Source: S5-327 sp965200975 (GTDB lineage: Bacteria > Chloroflexota > Dehalococcoidia > Lucifugimonadales > Australimonadaceae). Taken from it: a stretch of DNA of 64,000 bases. Positions 1-8,033 of this stretch are shown here, piece after piece. Numbering within the stretch: position 1 is the first letter of the stretch; the number at the start of each line of letters is the position of its first letter. Where the stretch lies: assembly GCA_965200975.1 (NCBI GenBank), contig OZ241740.1, forward strand, positions 744,001 to 808,000, in the 5' to 3' direction. The translations under genes were made by a program, and so were the position numbers. Below the pieces are notes generated by a model. The model was not told where the DNA came from and did not search any database. It worked only from the letters and a program-made list of their open reading frames with translations.

Positions 1-129
1 GACGGCGAGACAGGGACTATCGATATCGAGGGGATAGGCCGGATGTCGGTGCATGTGTCGGACCCGTTGAAGCGCACGTGGGAGCGCGGCATCTATATGG
101 GGCCGGACTCGACCGCCCGCCGGGAGTAG
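1..129 (+). CDS. C-terminal fragment, fumarylacetoacetate hydrolase (FAH) family-like protein
   Basis: An open frame runs from the first base of the window to a TAG at 127-129, giving 42 residues that include the segment DIEGIGRMSVHV. FAH-family enzymes (fumarylacetoacetase, hydroxyheptadienedioate isomerase and related C-C bond hydrolases) usually end with a strand containing an E-x-E-G-I-G motif followed by a short tail, and this fragment fits that ending. The active-site part lies upstream of the window, so substrate and exact function cannot be told. The ending sequence WERGIYMGPDSTARRE is longer than in typical FAH proteins. Confidence 0.45.
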   Translation, partial: DGETGTIDIEGIGRMSVHVSDPLKRTWERGIYMGPDSTARRE

Positions 130-206
130 CGGCGAGGGGGCCCAGGCGAGGTCGCGCGCTCTCCCGACCGCCTAGTTGCGGAAGAGATGAGAGGCAGGTT
201 TCGGCG

Positions 207-236
207 TTGCGCGCGCGTCGCGGCGGCCCCTATTCT
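207..236 (+). promoter_or_regulatory. Possible sigma70-type promoter for glyA
   Basis: TTGCGC at 207-212 and TATTCT at 231-236 are separated by 18 bp, about 60 bp before the chosen glyA start. The -35 box is poor (TTG only) and the -10 box matches four of six consensus bases, so this is a weak prediction. Confidence 0.3.
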
Positions 237-301
237 TAAACGAGCGCGAATAACGGGGCTGCGCGCCCCATATGCGCACAGGTGAGAAAGTGGAGGAAGC
301 C

Positions 302-1546
302 GTGAGCGTGCTTGCTGAGCTCGACCCGCAGATTGCCGAGGCCATTCAGAAGGAGTCCGACCGTCAGCGCCGCAATATTGTGCTGATAGCGTCGGAGAAC
401 TATGCGAGCGCCGCAGTGCTGGAAGCGCAGGGCTCGCCGCTGACGAACAAGTACGCGGAGGGGTATCCGGGCCGGCGCTACTACGGCTCGTGCGAGTTTG
501 TGGATATCGCCGAGCAGCTGGCGATCGACCGGTCGAAGGAGCTGTTCGGAGCGGAGCACTCGAACGTGCAGCCGCATGCGGGGGCCACGGCGAACCTCGA
601 GGCGTACGCTGCGCTCTGCCAGCCCGGCGACACGATTATGGGGCTGCAGCTCGACCAGGGCGGGCATCTGACGCACGGCAGCCCGGTGAACTTTTCGGCG
701 AAGCTGTACACCTTTGTTCCGTACGGGCTCGACCCGGAGACGGAGCAGCTCGACTACGACGCTATCGCGTCGATTGCCCGGGAGCACAGGCCGAAGGTGA
801 TAGTGGCGGGGTACACGGCGTACTCCCGGACGATCGACTTTGCGCGGTTCGCGGAGATCGCAGAGGAGACCGGCGCGACGCTGATGGTGGATATGGCGCA
901 CATTGCGGGGCTGGTCGCCGCGGGAGCGCATCCGTCGCCCGTGCCGCATGCGGGGGTTGTGACGAGCACGACGCACAAGTCGTTGCGGGGGCCGCGAGGG
1001 GCGTTCATCCTCTCGAAAGAGGAGCACCGGCGGAACATCGACCGCGCAGTGTTCCCGTATGCGCAGGGGGGGCCGCTGATGCATGCCGTTGCCGCGAAAG
1101 CGGTCTGCTTCGGCGAGGCGCTGCAGCCTGCCTTCGCGGAGTATGGCCGGCAGGTGGTGGAGAACGCGCGGGCGATGGCGGCGGCGCTCGAGGGCGAGGG
1201 GCTGCGGATCGTGTCCGGGGGAACGGACAACCACTTGATGCTCGTCGACCTGCGTCCGGTGAACTGGACGGGCCAGCAGGCAGAGGAGGCGTTGGGCCGG
1301 GTGGGGATCACGGTGAACAAGAACGCGATCCCGAACGATCCTCAGCCGCCGCGGGTGACGAGCGGGCTGCGTTTGGGGACGCCGGCGATAACGGCGCGCG
1401 GGTTCGGCGTCGAGGAGACGCAGCGGGTTGCGCAGCTGATAGTGCGGGTGCTGAACAGCGGCGGCGACGAAGCGGCGCTAGGGGTCGTTGCCGACGAAGT
1501 CGGGCAGCTGACGGCGGAGTTTCCTGTTCCGGGGTTGGACTACTAG
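302..1546 (+). CDS. glyA: Serine hydroxymethyltransferase
   Basis: This PLP enzyme interconverts serine and glycine and loads tetrahydrofolate with a one-carbon unit for purine, thymidylate and methionine synthesis in the cytosol. The 414-residue protein shows the family landmarks in order: the LIASENYAS motif near the N-terminus, YAEGYPGRRYYGG-like substrate segment (here PGRRYYGSCEF), the MVDMAHIAGL motif, and the PLP-lysine motif TSTTHKSLRGPRG with the lysine near residue 226. I place the start at GTG 302 because GGAGGA at 292-297 lies just before it; GTG 308 is equally possible. An ATG at 272 would add ten residues but has no Shine-Dalgarno in front of it. Length is normal for the family. 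It stands alone, upstream of the ribosomal-protein operon. Confidence 0.95.
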   Translation: MSVLAELDPQIAEAIQKESDRQRRNIVLIASENYASAAVLEAQGSPLTNKYAEGYPGRRYYGSCEFVDIAEQLAIDRSKELFGAEHSNVQPHAGATANLEAYAALCQPGDTIMGLQLDQGGHLTHGSPVNFSAKLYTFVPYGLDPETEQLDYDAIASIAREHRPKVIVAGYTAYSRTIDFARFAEIAEETGATLMVDMAHIAGLVAAGAHPSPVPHAGVVTSTTHKSLRGPRGAFILSKEEHRRNIDRAVFPYAQGGPLMHAVAAKAVCFGEALQPAFAEYGRQVVENARAMAAALEGEGLRIVSGGTDNHLMLVDLRPVNWTGQQAEEALGRVGITVNKNAIPNDPQPPRVTSGLRLGTPAITARGFGVEETQRVAQLIVRVLNSGGDEAALGVVADEVGQLTAEFPVPGLDY

Positions 1547-1589
1547 GGTTGCAGCGTCTGAGCGTGTGGGGATGAGCGCTGGCGCGCTG

Positions 1590-1618
1590 CTGGGAGAGCG
1601 TCCGCTCCCCAGACCCTC
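1590..1618 (-). repeat. Dispersed palindromic repeat, copy A
   Basis: Imperfect inverted repeat with arms GGGAGAGCG and CGCTCCCC around a short centre, in the glyA-rpsF gap. It is the reverse complement of the repeats at 36947, 37048, 39028 and 61203, sharing the TCTGGGG flank. Confidence 0.7.
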
Positions 1619-1715
1619 TTGGGATGGGCAGCTCCCGCAACAGGAGCGTCCGGCTACGTTCGCTCTCCCGCCGCCCCTCATGGACTTTGAATCGTTGCGG
1701 AAAGCCTGCCCGGCG

Positions 1716-1744
1716 TTGAGCAGTTGAGGCTGGATTGGTATACT
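1716..1744 (+). promoter_or_regulatory. Sigma70-type promoter of the rpsF-ssb-rpsR operon
   Basis: TTGAGC at 1716-1721 and TATACT at 1739-1744 are separated by exactly 17 bp. The predicted start near 1751 gives a leader of about 75 nt before the rpsF start at 1826. An S6 or S18-binding leader is known in some bacteria, but I see no clear match to that motif here. Confidence 0.6.
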
Positions 1745-1825
1745 CTGGACGCGCGTGCGGGGCGTGGAGCCCTGTCGCTTGGCGGTGATTCGCCGGAGCG
1801 AGTCCGTCTCTCCCCTGGAGGTCTA

Positions 1826-2113
1826 GTGCGTCAGTACGAGCTTGTAATGCTGATTAATCCCGAGGCCGACGCCGATCGGCTGAGCGCGGTCGTGGAGCGA
1901 GTCCGGCGGATAGCCGCGGACCACGACGGCGAAATTGTGAGCGAGAACAACTGGGGCAAGCGGAAGCTGGCCTACAAGATTGGGTCGTTCACCGAGGCTA
2001 ACTACCATCTGGCGAATTTGCAGATGGAGGGCGGGGGCGCCAAGGCGTTGGACTCCGCGCTGAAGCTTACCGACGACGTCCTGCGTCACCTGCTGGTCAG
2101 GCAGGACGACTAG
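1826..2113 (+). CDS. rpsF: 30S ribosomal protein bS6
   Basis: bS6 binds the central domain of 16S rRNA together with bS18 during small-subunit assembly. The 95-residue protein begins RQYELVMLINPEA and contains the family hallmarks RVRRIAADHDGEIVSENNWGKRKLAYKI and a conserved YHLANLQMEG strand. The start is GTG 1826, preceded by GGAGG at 1817-1821; the frame stays open for 34 further codons upstream, but that stretch overlaps the promoter and does not look like bS6. It is the first gene of the conserved rpsF-ssb-rpsR order, with 12 bp to ssb. Confidence 0.95.
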   Translation: MRQYELVMLINPEADADRLSAVVERVRRIAADHDGEIVSENNWGKRKLAYKIGSFTEANYHLANLQMEGGGAKALDSALKLTDDVLRHLLVRQDD

Positions 2114-2125
2114 TAGGGGTCTGCT

Positions 2126-2587
2126 GTGTACAACAAGATCATCGTAATTGGTCATCTCGGGCGCGACCCTGAGATGCGCTATGTGCCGTCCGGAAATCCC
2201 GTAACGAACTTCAGCGTGGCGACGAGCCGCCGGTACACTACTCCGGACGGGGAGTCCCGCGAGGAGACCGAGTGGTTCAGGATCGACGCCTGGGGCAGGC
2301 TTGCCGAGCAGGCGAACCAGTATCTCGCCAAGGGCCGTCTGGTGTACGTGGAAGGCCGGTTCCGCAGCCGAACCTACCAGGCCAACGACGGCCAGATGCG
2401 GGTGAGCAACGAGATCACCGCGACGGAAATACGGTTCCTCGGCGGTAGAGATCAGGGCGACTTCGGCGGCGGGCAGCGGAGCGCCGGAGACTACGGGAGC
2501 CGCGGCGGCTACGGCGGCGGGGGCGGTTACGCGCCTGCTGCGCCTGCTTACGACGACGGGCCGAGCACTGACGATATCCCCTTCTAG
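2126..2587 (+). CDS. ssb: Single-stranded DNA-binding protein
   Basis: SSB coats single-stranded DNA during replication, repair and recombination. Residues 1-110 form the OB fold, beginning YNKIIVIGHLGRDPEMRYVPSGNPV and including WFRIDAWGRLAEQ. A glycine-rich linker (residues 113-135, several GGYGGGGG runs) leads to the acidic tip DDIPF, which recruits partner proteins such as RecO, PriA and Exo I in other bacteria. The start is GTG 2126. It sits between rpsF and rpsR, the usual place. Confidence 0.96.
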   Translation: MYNKIIVIGHLGRDPEMRYVPSGNPVTNFSVATSRRYTTPDGESREETEWFRIDAWGRLAEQANQYLAKGRLVYVEGRFRSRTYQANDGQMRVSNEITATEIRFLGGRDQGDFGGGQRSAGDYGSRGGYGGGGGYAPAAPAYDDGPSTDDIPF

Positions 2588-2628
2588 CGCCCTGCGCAGG
2601 CGCTCGCGGACCAAGGAGAACGCAAGGA

Positions 2629-3144
2629 ATGCTGAACACACGACGACGGCGTCCCGGAGGGCGGCGGTACTTTCCCCGGCGGAAGGTCTGCTACTTCAGC
2701 GCTGAGAAGAAGACGCCGGACTACAAGGACGTGCTTGTGTTGCGCCGGTTCATCTCCGAGTGGGGGAAGATCGACTCGCGGCGCCGGACGGGGACGCGGG
2801 CGCCGCATCAGCGGAAGTTGGCGGTGGCCATCAAGCGCGCGCGTTTCCTGGCGCTGCTTCCGTACACGGGCGGACACAGCCTTATCGAGTTGGGGCGCCC
2901 CGACCGCGGCGACCGCGGGCGGCGGTTCCCTCCGCGCGATGGAGCGCCCCCGCGCGACGGAGCCCCGCGTCCAGCAATGGGGACAGCGGCAGGGCAGGCT
3001 GCTCCTGCAGCGCTGGCGGCAGTTGCGGACGGCGAGCAGCCCGCAACCGAGAACGCTCCGGTCGCGGTTGCGGAGGCAGCCGAACCCGAAGCCCCGGCGG
3101 AGTCCGAGTCGCAGCCTGCCGCTGAAGACCAGCCGAACGAGTAG
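2629..3144 (+). CDS. rpsR: 30S ribosomal protein bS18 with a long C-terminal extension
   Basis: Residues 15-80 are a standard bS18 core: KVCYFSAEKKTPDYKDVLVL, RRFISEWGKI, RRRTGTRAPHQRKLAVAIKRARFLALLPY. bS18 pairs with bS6 on the 30S platform. After the core comes an extension of about 85 residues, first Arg, Gly and Pro-rich with a repeated PPRDGAP unit, then Ala, Pro and Glu-rich and acidic to the end. Most bS18 proteins end shortly after the LLPY motif, so the protein is about twice the normal length. AAGGAG at 2613-2618 precedes ATG 2629. The stop TAG touches the ATG of the next gene. Confidence 0.92.
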   Translation: MLNTRRRRPGGRRYFPRRKVCYFSAEKKTPDYKDVLVLRRFISEWGKIDSRRRTGTRAPHQRKLAVAIKRARFLALLPYTGGHSLIELGRPDRGDRGRRFPPRDGAPPRDGAPRPAMGTAAGQAAPAALAAVADGEQPATENAPVAVAEAAEPEAPAESESQPAAEDQPNE

Positions 3145-4143
3145 ATGCGACAGCGCCGCCGTGCGGAACGCCAGTTGTCGGCGCGCTCCGCTGCGCAGGG
3201 CAGCGCGGCCCGACGGATCAATCAGCGCTTGGCGCAGCGTCTGCTCTACGCGGGCGGGGCGCTGCTGCTCGCGGCGCTCGTTGTGGTGCTGAGTGTTGGG
3301 TGGTGGCTCGACTCGTATCGTCCGCCGCGCAAGGTAGTTGCGGAAGTCGACGGTTTCGAGGTGCGGCTGGCGGACACGCTGCCCTACACGCGGCTGAACG
3401 CTGCGTTCGCGGGCGTGGTCGATCCCAATCTTGCGCTAAACAATCTCGTTCGCGACCACATCGTTCTGTCGCACGCTGCCGATATTGGCGCGGATGTTGG
3501 GCCGGAGGACGTCGACGCTGCGATAATTAGGGCGTTCGAGCTGGTCGATGAAGGCTCGGAGCCGCCGGCGGCGCTCACGGATGCGGGAAGAGAGCGGCTC
3601 GATAACTTCCTCAGCGAACTGGGAGTGTCGGAGAGCGAGCACCGGGAGTGGCAGGCCGGCGCCCTGCGGCATGACGCTGCGCTGAGTGCGTTCGCAGAGA
3701 GAGTCGAGGATTCTGCCGAGTCTGTGTTTCTGGAGTGGATAGTGGCTTCGGACTCGGTGCAGGCGCGGAGCGCGTACGATCGCATCGAGGGGGGAGAGGA
3801 GTTCTCCGCCGTCGCCAATGAAGTGAACATCGATTTGGTTGTCGCCGACGCGGACGGCGTCGTCGGTTGGGTTCCTCGCGGGGCGTTGCAGGAGATTGAC
3901 CCGCTGCTGTTTGCGGAAGATCTCGAGCTGGGCGCAGTTATGGGGCCGGTGGCGACGTCCGTCGGCAGTGTGGTGTACCGGGTTACGGACCGTTCGGACT
4001 CCCAGGTGGTTGACGAGGATATGCGGCGGTTGCTCGGCGAGGGGGCCTTCCAGGCCTGGATGAACGAGCAATCGCTGGGCGTGACGTTGAACCTCACCGC
4101 CGGAGACGTCGCCTGGGCGCGCCGGGCAGTCGAGGGGAGTTAG
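3145..4143 (+). CDS. Membrane-anchored SurA/PrsA-like (parvulin-type) protein
   Basis: The 332-residue protein has a basic N-terminus, one transmembrane segment at about residues 33-53, and an extracytoplasmic region. Residues 60-180 look like the helical SurA N-domain type (chaperone arm), and residues 190-300 resemble a parvulin peptidyl-prolyl isomerase domain, with the segment GWVPRGALQEIDPLLFAEDLELGAVMGPVATSVGSVVYRVTDR. Such proteins help fold secreted proteins outside the membrane. The ATG directly follows the rpsR stop, and its own stop overlaps the hom start, so it is co-translated with its neighbours. Parvulin catalytic residues cannot be confirmed by eye; it may be a chaperone only. 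Confidence 0.7.
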   Translation: MRQRRRAERQLSARSAAQGSAARRINQRLAQRLLYAGGALLLAALVVVLSVGWWLDSYRPPRKVVAEVDGFEVRLADTLPYTRLNAAFAGVVDPNLALNNLVRDHIVLSHAADIGADVGPEDVDAAIIRAFELVDEGSEPPAALTDAGRERLDNFLSELGVSESEHREWQAGALRHDAALSAFAERVEDSAESVFLEWIVASDSVQARSAYDRIEGGEEFSAVANEVNIDLVVADADGVVGWVPRGALQEIDPLLFAEDLELGAVMGPVATSVGSVVYRVTDRSDSQVVDEDMRRLLGEGAFQAWMNEQSLGVTLNLTAGDVAWARRAVEGS

Positions 4144-5441
4144 TGAGCGCCGGCGGCGCAATAGGCATTGGGCTGCTGGGGGCGGGCGCCGTTGGAACCG
4201 GAGTTGCGCAGGCTCTTTGCGAGCGGGCGGACGCGCTGGAGCGCCGCGTCGGGCGGCGTCTGCGGCTCGTAGGCGCGCTGACGCGGGATCCGAAGAAGGC
4301 GCGGCCAGGGTTTCCCGAGGGCGTGCCGCTCACGTCCGAGCCGCAGGACGTTCTGAACTCCGACGAAGTCGATGTTGTGGTCGAGGTGATGGGGGGAGAG
4401 CGTCCGGCGCTCGATTACATCGAGACGGCGCTCGATTCCGGCAAGCATGTAGTAACGGCGAACAAGGAAGTCATCGCCAAGCACGGGCCGGAGGCGCTGG
4501 CGCTGGCGTGGAAGCGCAAGGTGGCGCTACGGTTCGAGGCGGCGGTGGGTGGCGGGATTCCGATAATCGGGCCGCTGGCGGATGATCTGGCCGCGAACGA
4601 TCTGACAGCTGTGAATGCCGTGATCAACGGCACGACCAACTACATCCTCACGCGGATGGCTGCAGGGCACGCCTACGACGACGCGCTTGCGGACGCGCGG
4701 GCGCGCGGATACGCCGAGGCTGATCCGGCGAATGACGTGGACGGGACCGACGCCGCGTACAAGCTGGCGATACTGAGTTCGGTGGCTTTCCGGGCCGTGC
4801 TGCGGGACTCCGACGTGCACCGCGAAGGCATTCGCGCGCTGACGCCTGCCGACTTCCGGTACGCGCGGGAGCTGGGGTACGCGGTGAAGCTGCTTGCGGC
4901 GAGCCGTCTGGAAGGCGGCTGCGTGCGCGCGCGCGTCCATCCGGCGTTCATTCCGGAGAGGCATCCGCTTGCGAAGGTCGATGGCGTCTACAATGCGGTC
5001 GAGCTCGAGGGGGGGCTGGTCGACTGGGCGATGTTTCAGGGGCCGGGCGCGGGGCCGCGTCCGACAGCGTCGGCGGTGCTGGGCGACGTGCTGTCGATAG
5101 CGCGGAGCATAGCGTTGGGCGGGCCTCCGCCGATGTACCCAGAGTCGCGGTCGCGAGCGCCTGCGCTGCCGATGGGAGAGCTTGAGACGAAGTACTATCT
5201 GCGCCTGCGCGCGCAAGATCGACCGGGGGTAATGGCGCGCATCGCCGGAGCGCTCGGTGACTTGGGGGTTAGCCTGGCGTCGGTGATACAGAAAGAGATC
5301 GATGCGGAGGAGGCCGAGATAGTCATTACGACGCACAAGGCGCGAGAGTGCGCGGTGCAAGAGGCCGTCCGACGGGTTGAGGGGCTCGACGTTGTTGAAG
5401 GGGCGGTGTGTCTGGTGAGGATTGAGGAGGGCGCAGAGTAG
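4143..5441 (+). CDS. hom: Homoserine dehydrogenase with C-terminal ACT domain
   Basis: The enzyme reduces aspartate semialdehyde to homoserine, the branch point to threonine and methionine. The 432-residue protein has an N-terminal Rossmann motif GLLGAGAVGTGVA, the TANKEVIA segment, and the catalytic region AVGGGIPII with the NGTTNYILTRM signature. The last 80 residues (YYLRLRAQDRPGVMARIAGALGDLGVS onward) are an ACT domain, which in this family mediates threonine feedback. The start is GTG 4143, overlapping the previous stop. It is followed without a gap by thrC, a threonine-synthesis operon lacking thrB here. Confidence 0.95.
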   Translation: MSAGGAIGIGLLGAGAVGTGVAQALCERADALERRVGRRLRLVGALTRDPKKARPGFPEGVPLTSEPQDVLNSDEVDVVVEVMGGERPALDYIETALDSGKHVVTANKEVIAKHGPEALALAWKRKVALRFEAAVGGGIPIIGPLADDLAANDLTAVNAVINGTTNYILTRMAAGHAYDDALADARARGYAEADPANDVDGTDAAYKLAILSSVAFRAVLRDSDVHREGIRALTPADFRYARELGYAVKLLAASRLEGGCVRARVHPAFIPERHPLAKVDGVYNAVELEGGLVDWAMFQGPGAGPRPTASAVLGDVLSIARSIALGGPPPMYPESRSRAPALPMGELETKYYLRLRAQDRPGVMARIAGALGDLGVSLASVIQKEIDAEEAEIVITTHKARECAVQEAVRRVEGLDVVEGAVCLVRIEEGAE

Positions 5442-6500
5442 ATGGGCATTGGCGTGCTGAGGCGGTACGCCGCACGCCTTCCGGTAACGGAAGAGACGCC
5501 GGCGGTGACGATAGGCGAGGGCGAGACGCCCTTGGTGAGGTCGCGGCAGCTGGAGCGTGAGCTTGGAGTTGGGGCGCTCTACTTCAAGCTGGAGGGGTGC
5601 AACCCTACAGGGTCGTTCAAGGACCGCGGCATGGTTGTTGCGGTGGCGAAGGCGATGGAGCGCGGAATGACCAAGCTGCTGTGCGCGTCGACAGGAAACA
5701 CGAGCGCGGCGGCGTCGGCGTTCGGGGCTGCGGCGGGCTTGGAGACGGTGGTGCTGGTGCCGAAAGGCAGCGTCGCGCCAGGCAAGATGAGCCAGGCAAT
5801 TGCGTACGGCGCGCGGGTGGTGGTGATCGACGGCAATTTCGACGACTGTCTGCGCATCGCGCGGGATCTGGCCGACTACACGGAGCGGTTCGCTCTGGTC
5901 AACTCGGTGAACCCCGACCGTATCGAGGGGCAGAAGACTGCGGCGTTCGAGGTAGTCGACGATTTGGGAGACGCACCGGACTACCTGTTTATTCCGGTGG
6001 GGAACGCAGGGAACATCACGGCGTACTGGAAAGGGTTTTCGGAGTACCGGAAGGCGGGAAAGTCGACGAAACTCCCACGGATGATGGGGTACGAGGCTGC
6101 AGGGGCGGCGCCGATTGCGCGGGGCGCGCCGGTTGCGGAGCCGAAGACTTTCGCGACAGCGATCCGCATCGGGAACCCGGCGAACTGGGCCGGAGCGCTG
6201 GCCGCGCGCGATGAGTCGGGCGGCGTAATTGACGAGGTGACGGACGAAGAGATTCTCGAGGCGTACCGGCTGCTTCCGCGGCGCGAGGGGGTGTTCTGCG
6301 AGCCGGCGTCGGCTGCGTCGGTGGCGGGGCTCATTAAGCAGTCGCGCGCCGGCGCGGAGTTCTCCGGCTCGACGGTGGTGTGCGTCATAACGGGCAACGG
6401 ACTGAAAGACCCGCCGGCGGCTGAGCTGTTGGCCGACCAGGAGCCGGAGACCGCGCCGCCGGAGATGGAAGCAGTGGCGCGCCTGCTGGCGTCAGGCTGA
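5442..6500 (+). CDS. thrC: Threonine synthase (first copy)
   Basis: A PLP-dependent fold-type II enzyme that turns O-phosphohomoserine into threonine. Residues 55-63 (PTGSFKDRG) carry the Schiff-base lysine, K60. The TGNTSAAASAFGAAAGL loop binds the PLP phosphate, and GNAGNITAYWKGF is typical of bacterial ThrC. At 352 residues it belongs to the short form without an N-terminal extension. The ATG immediately follows the hom stop, so the two genes form a translational unit. A second homologue lies at 61858-63030 and differs at the N-terminus. Confidence 0.94.
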   Translation: MGIGVLRRYAARLPVTEETPAVTIGEGETPLVRSRQLERELGVGALYFKLEGCNPTGSFKDRGMVVAVAKAMERGMTKLLCASTGNTSAAASAFGAAAGLETVVLVPKGSVAPGKMSQAIAYGARVVVIDGNFDDCLRIARDLADYTERFALVNSVNPDRIEGQKTAAFEVVDDLGDAPDYLFIPVGNAGNITAYWKGFSEYRKAGKSTKLPRMMGYEAAGAAPIARGAPVAEPKTFATAIRIGNPANWAGALAARDESGGVIDEVTDEEILEAYRLLPRREGVFCEPASAASVAGLIKQSRAGAEFSGSTVVCVITGNGLKDPPAAELLADQEPETAPPEMEAVARLLASG

Positions 6501-6507
6501 GGCGGGA

Positions 6508-7071
6508 ATGGACTCGGACCGGATTCAGCGCGCGGTGCGCGAACTGCTGATCGCGATAGGGGAAGATCCTGAACGGGAAGGGCTGGCGGGCACGCCCGAA
6601 CGGGTGGCCCGCATGTATGAGGAGATTGCGGGAGGGGACGAGCTTGACGCGCGCGAGGCGCTGCAAACGCAGTTTGACGCGGCTCACCAGGAGTTGGTGC
6701 TCATGCGCGACATGCCGTTCTACTCGTTGTGCGAGCATCACCTGCTGCCCTTCTTCGGCAATGCGCATGTGGCCTACATTCCCCGAGGCAAAGTGGTGGG
6801 CATCAGCAAGCTTGCGCGGGCGGTCGATATCTTTGCGAAGCGTCCGCAACTGCAGGAGCGCCTGACTTCGCAGGTGGCCGACGCGATTATGGAGGCTGTG
6901 GATGCGGAAGGCGTTGCGGTGGTGATGCAGGCCGAGCACCTGTGCATGGCAATGCGGGGCGTGCGCAAGCCAGGCGCGTCGATTGTGACGTCGGCGCTGC
7001 GGGGCGTGTTCGAGGCGAGCGGGCGGACGCGGGCGGAGGTGCTGAATCTGCTGCAGGTGGGGCTGCGATGA
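6508..7071 (+). CDS. folE: GTP cyclohydrolase I
   Basis: FolE converts GTP to dihydroneopterin triphosphate, the first step of folate synthesis. The 187-residue protein has the zinc ligands in the expected places: C75 and H78 in FYSLCEHHLLPFFG, and C146 in HLCMAMRGV. The GKVVGISKLAR segment contributes to the active site. The start ATG 6508 is 7 bp after thrC. The stop overlaps the ATG of the following acetyltransferase gene. Confidence 0.95.
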   Translation: MDSDRIQRAVRELLIAIGEDPEREGLAGTPERVARMYEEIAGGDELDAREALQTQFDAAHQELVLMRDMPFYSLCEHHLLPFFGNAHVAYIPRGKVVGISKLARAVDIFAKRPQLQERLTSQVADAIMEAVDAEGVAVVMQAEHLCMAMRGVRKPGASIVTSALRGVFEASGRTRAEVLNLLQVGLR

Positions 7072-8033
7072 CCTGCACGGCGCCTGCCCGGTCGTTTGAG
7101 GCCGTGTGGCCGTTGTGGGAGGAGGCGCTGGCCAGCCGATCCTGGAACAGCGTGTTTCTTATGCCCGAGTGGCAGGAGACGTGGTGGGAGGAGTTCGGCA
7201 GAGAGGGAGAGCTGCGGCTCTTCACGATCGGCCCGGAAGATGCGCCCCTCGGCGTGGCACCCCTGCATCTCAGCGGTGACCGGCTGCGCTTCCTCGGCGA
7301 CACCGACTTGTTCGACTATCACGACTTCATCACGTCGGAGCCGGCCTTTTTCCCGGCGCTGTTCGATTGCATCGATCCGGAGCCGTGGCGGACGCTGGAG
7401 CTTGCGTCGACGCCCGGATGGACGTCGACGATCGAACTGTTGCCGCAGGCCGCCCGCGAACGCGGATACGACGTGCGCATCGAGCGCGAGGATGTCGCGC
7501 CGGGCATCGAGCTCCAGGGTTCGTGGGAGGACTACCTGGGGAGGCTTCGAAAGAAAGACCGGCACGAACTGCGGCGCAAGCTCCGGCGGCTGGAGTCCGC
7601 CGGGGATGTCGTGATGCGCCTGTCGAACGAGGCGACGTTCGACAGCGATCTGGCGCTGTTTCAGCAGGTGATGGCCGAGAGCCGTGAGGAGAAGAAAGAC
7701 TTCCTGAGCCCGGAGCGGCAGGCGTTTTTTGCGCGCATGGCGAGGAGCATGCGCGACCTGGACGTGCTGAAGCTGTTCGTGCTGGAGCTCGACGGCGAAC
7801 CGATTGCGGCGGTGCTGACGTTCGATTACGCAGGCCGGCGGCTGCTGTACAACAGCGGGTATCGTCACGAGTACGCGCGGCTTGCGCCGGGCCTGTTGCT
7901 GAAGGCGTTGTGCATTCGGGATGCGATTGAGGGGGGGCTGACGTACTTCGACCTGTTGCGAGGCTCCGAGGTGTACAAACATCACCTGGGCGCCGCCGAC
8001 CATACGGTGTACCGCATTGTGGTGGGCCGGTAG
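7068..8033 (+). CDS. GNAT-superfamily (BioF2-like/CelD-like) acetyltransferase
   Basis: The 321-residue protein fits the Acetyltransf_6 (BioF2-like) type, related to FemAB and CelD proteins. The C-terminal half has the characteristic segments SWEDYLGRLRKKDRHELRRKLRRLE, then LDGEPIAAVLTFDYAGRRLLYNSGYRHEYARLAPGLLLKALCIRDAIEGGLTYFDLLRGSEVYK. Members transfer acyl groups or amino acids in polysaccharide or cell-wall synthesis; the substrate here is unknown. The start ATG 7068 overlaps the folE stop, and the stop overlaps the GTG of the glycosyltransferase gene, so the two are probably made together and may act on the same glycan or small molecule. Confidence 0.75.
   Translation: MTCTAPARSFEAVWPLWEEALASRSWNSVFLMPEWQETWWEEFGREGELRLFTIGPEDAPLGVAPLHLSGDRLRFLGDTDLFDYHDFITSEPAFFPALFDCIDPEPWRTLELASTPGWTSTIELLPQAARERGYDVRIEREDVAPGIELQGSWEDYLGRLRKKDRHELRRKLRRLESAGDVVMRLSNEATFDSDLALFQQVMAESREEKKDFLSPERQAFFARMARSMRDLDVLKLFVLELDGEPIAAVLTFDYAGRRLLYNSGYRHEYARLAPGLLLKALCIRDAIEGGLTYFDLLRGSEVYKHHLGAADHTVYRIVVGR

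Noticed and set aside
272..301. ATG 272 as the glyA start
   Set aside because: The ten extra residues are not typical of the family and no Shine-Dalgarno precedes them, whereas GGAGGA precedes GTG 302.
1724..1825. N-terminal extension of bS6 by 34 residues
   Set aside because: It would overlap the -10 box and does not resemble bS6; GTG 1826 has GGAGG before it.
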